A DNA stretch of 64,000 nucleotides from Cytophaga hutchinsonii ATCC 33406 (GTDB lineage: Bacteria; Bacteroidota; Bacteroidia; Cytophagales; Cytophagaceae), in NCBI RefSeq assembly GCF_000014145.1, contig NC_008255.1, positions 249,501 to 313,500 of the forward strand, read 5' to 3'. Below are positions 63,545-64,000 of the stretch, piece after piece. Position numbers and translations under genes: made by a program. The notes under the pieces were generated by a model. The model did not search any database, was not told where the DNA came from, and saw only the letters and a list, made by a program, of their open reading frames with translations. Within the stretch, counting starts at the first letter, position 1, and every line of letters starts with the position of its first letter.

Positions 63545-64000
63545 TTATCTTAATTTTTCAAGACGAAGAATGTAATCCAAACCGCCAACAAATTCAATTC
63601 CTTTTGTTAAGGCATCTGTTTTAGGGTCATATATCCATACGTAATCTCTATCAGAAGAATTTACAGCGATATAAGCTTTCCCATCTTCAATAACGACAGA
63701 CTGAACATAACGTTCGCCTTTATCCGCAGGCAAATCCAGTGTTTTGATAAACGCACCGGAGTGTACATCAACAATAGAGTAAGAGTGGTCTGCATCAATA
63801 GAAGTGCCGGCTACGCATGTACGTATAATAGCTTTTCCTTCGCCGATATACCAGATAGCCGCAGCCATTCCATTACTAACGGTTGAAGAAAAATTAAAAT
63901 CATACGTTGCATCTAATTCCGTTTCCCCGCTTTTAATTTTATAGATATAAGAAGGCTGTGTATAGTTATACCCATCTACAGGATCTGTAATAAAATACAG
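63545..64000 (-). CDS. DUF4374 lipoprotein (XusB-like), 5' part outside window
   Basis: The last 151 residues of a DUF4374 protein; the frame is open to the window edge (LYFITDPVDGYNYTQPSYIY is the start of the visible part). Propeller-like repeats (YIAVNSSDRDYVWIYDPKTD). In Bacteroides the DUF4374 lipoprotein XusB binds siderophores at the cell surface together with a TonB-dependent receptor (XusA) and a PepSY protein (XusC); here it lies upstream of the PepSY gene in the same direction. ATG at 63868 is internal, not the start. Confidence 0.9.
   Translation of the reverse strand: MYFITDPVDGYNYTQPSYIYKIKSGETELDATYDFNFSSTVSNGMAAAIWYIGEGKAIIRTCVAGTSIDADHSYSIVDVHSGAFIKTLDLPADKGERYVQSVVIEDGKAYIAVNSSDRDYVWIYDPKTDALTKGIEFVGGLDYILRLEKLR

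Overview
The window is chromosomal DNA of a Bacteroidota, most like a Cytophaga-type member of the Cytophagales; this is my recognition, not a search result. Supporting signs are type IX secretion (T9SS) C-terminal sorting domains on large repetitive secreted proteins, 7TMR-DISM and LytS/LytTR signalling pairs, an OmpA/PD40 protein, Xus-like iron-uptake genes, weak ribosome binding sites, and promoters of the TTTG-N19-21-TAnnTTTG type. Most genes look vertically inherited and are densely packed. A few loci look accessory.

Layout. 1-6.6 kb: riboflavin (ribD, cut by the window edge), a DUF2461 protein, an SDR-type dehydrogenase, threonine dehydratase and an AsmA-like protein. 6.6-7.5 kb: a functional tRNA-Val(UAC), three decayed tRNA-like copies, a duplicated ~205-bp block and a small GIY-YIG nuclease gene, forming a compact tRNA-parasitising module. 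7.9-16 kb: two paralogous PAS histidine kinases, a small secreted protein, membrane and lipoprotein genes, and an OmpA/PD40 envelope protein. 16-25 kb: an ABC-F protein, a Nudix hydrolase, a seven-repeat T9SS-secreted protein, a gene remnant, DUF4239 and a 7TMR-DISM kinase. 25-31 kb: DUF4386, a small outer-membrane protein, a Crp/Fnr regulator, the TIGR03915/TIGR03916 DNA-metabolism pair, a TerB-like protein and a truncated propeller gene. 31-36 kb: a vWA lipoprotein, a DUF3494 ice-binding-like lipoprotein, Hsp20 and a lipocalin-like lipoprotein.

36.3-39.6 kb is an accessory island: a RAYT/IS200-type transposase, two REP-like palindromes, and a tight three-gene operon (TIGR04255 family plus two unknowns) in very AT-rich DNA. 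39.6-46.8 kb is a complete thiamine operon under a TPP riboswitch: thiS-thiC-thiD-thiE-thiG-thiH-thiF(rhodanese fusion), with a convergent TenI/ThiE-like gene after it. Together these make the thiazole (ThiS/F/G/H) and pyrimidine (ThiC/D) and couple them (ThiE). Three gaps inside the operon are filled by inverted-repeat elements whose arms sit against the stop codon of one gene and the start codon of the next. Gaps with the same layout but other repeat words occur at 46.86-47.0 and 50.7-50.84 kb.

47-64 kb: tandem paralogous barrel proteins, a secreted unknown, type II NADH dehydrogenase, gapA with an upstream tetR (each preceded by a matching palindromic operator), a T9SS-secreted M6-type metalloprotease, a LytS/LytTR two-component pair, and a Xus-like iron-uptake locus (outer-membrane receptor, PepSY membrane protein, DUF4374 lipoprotein cut by the window end).
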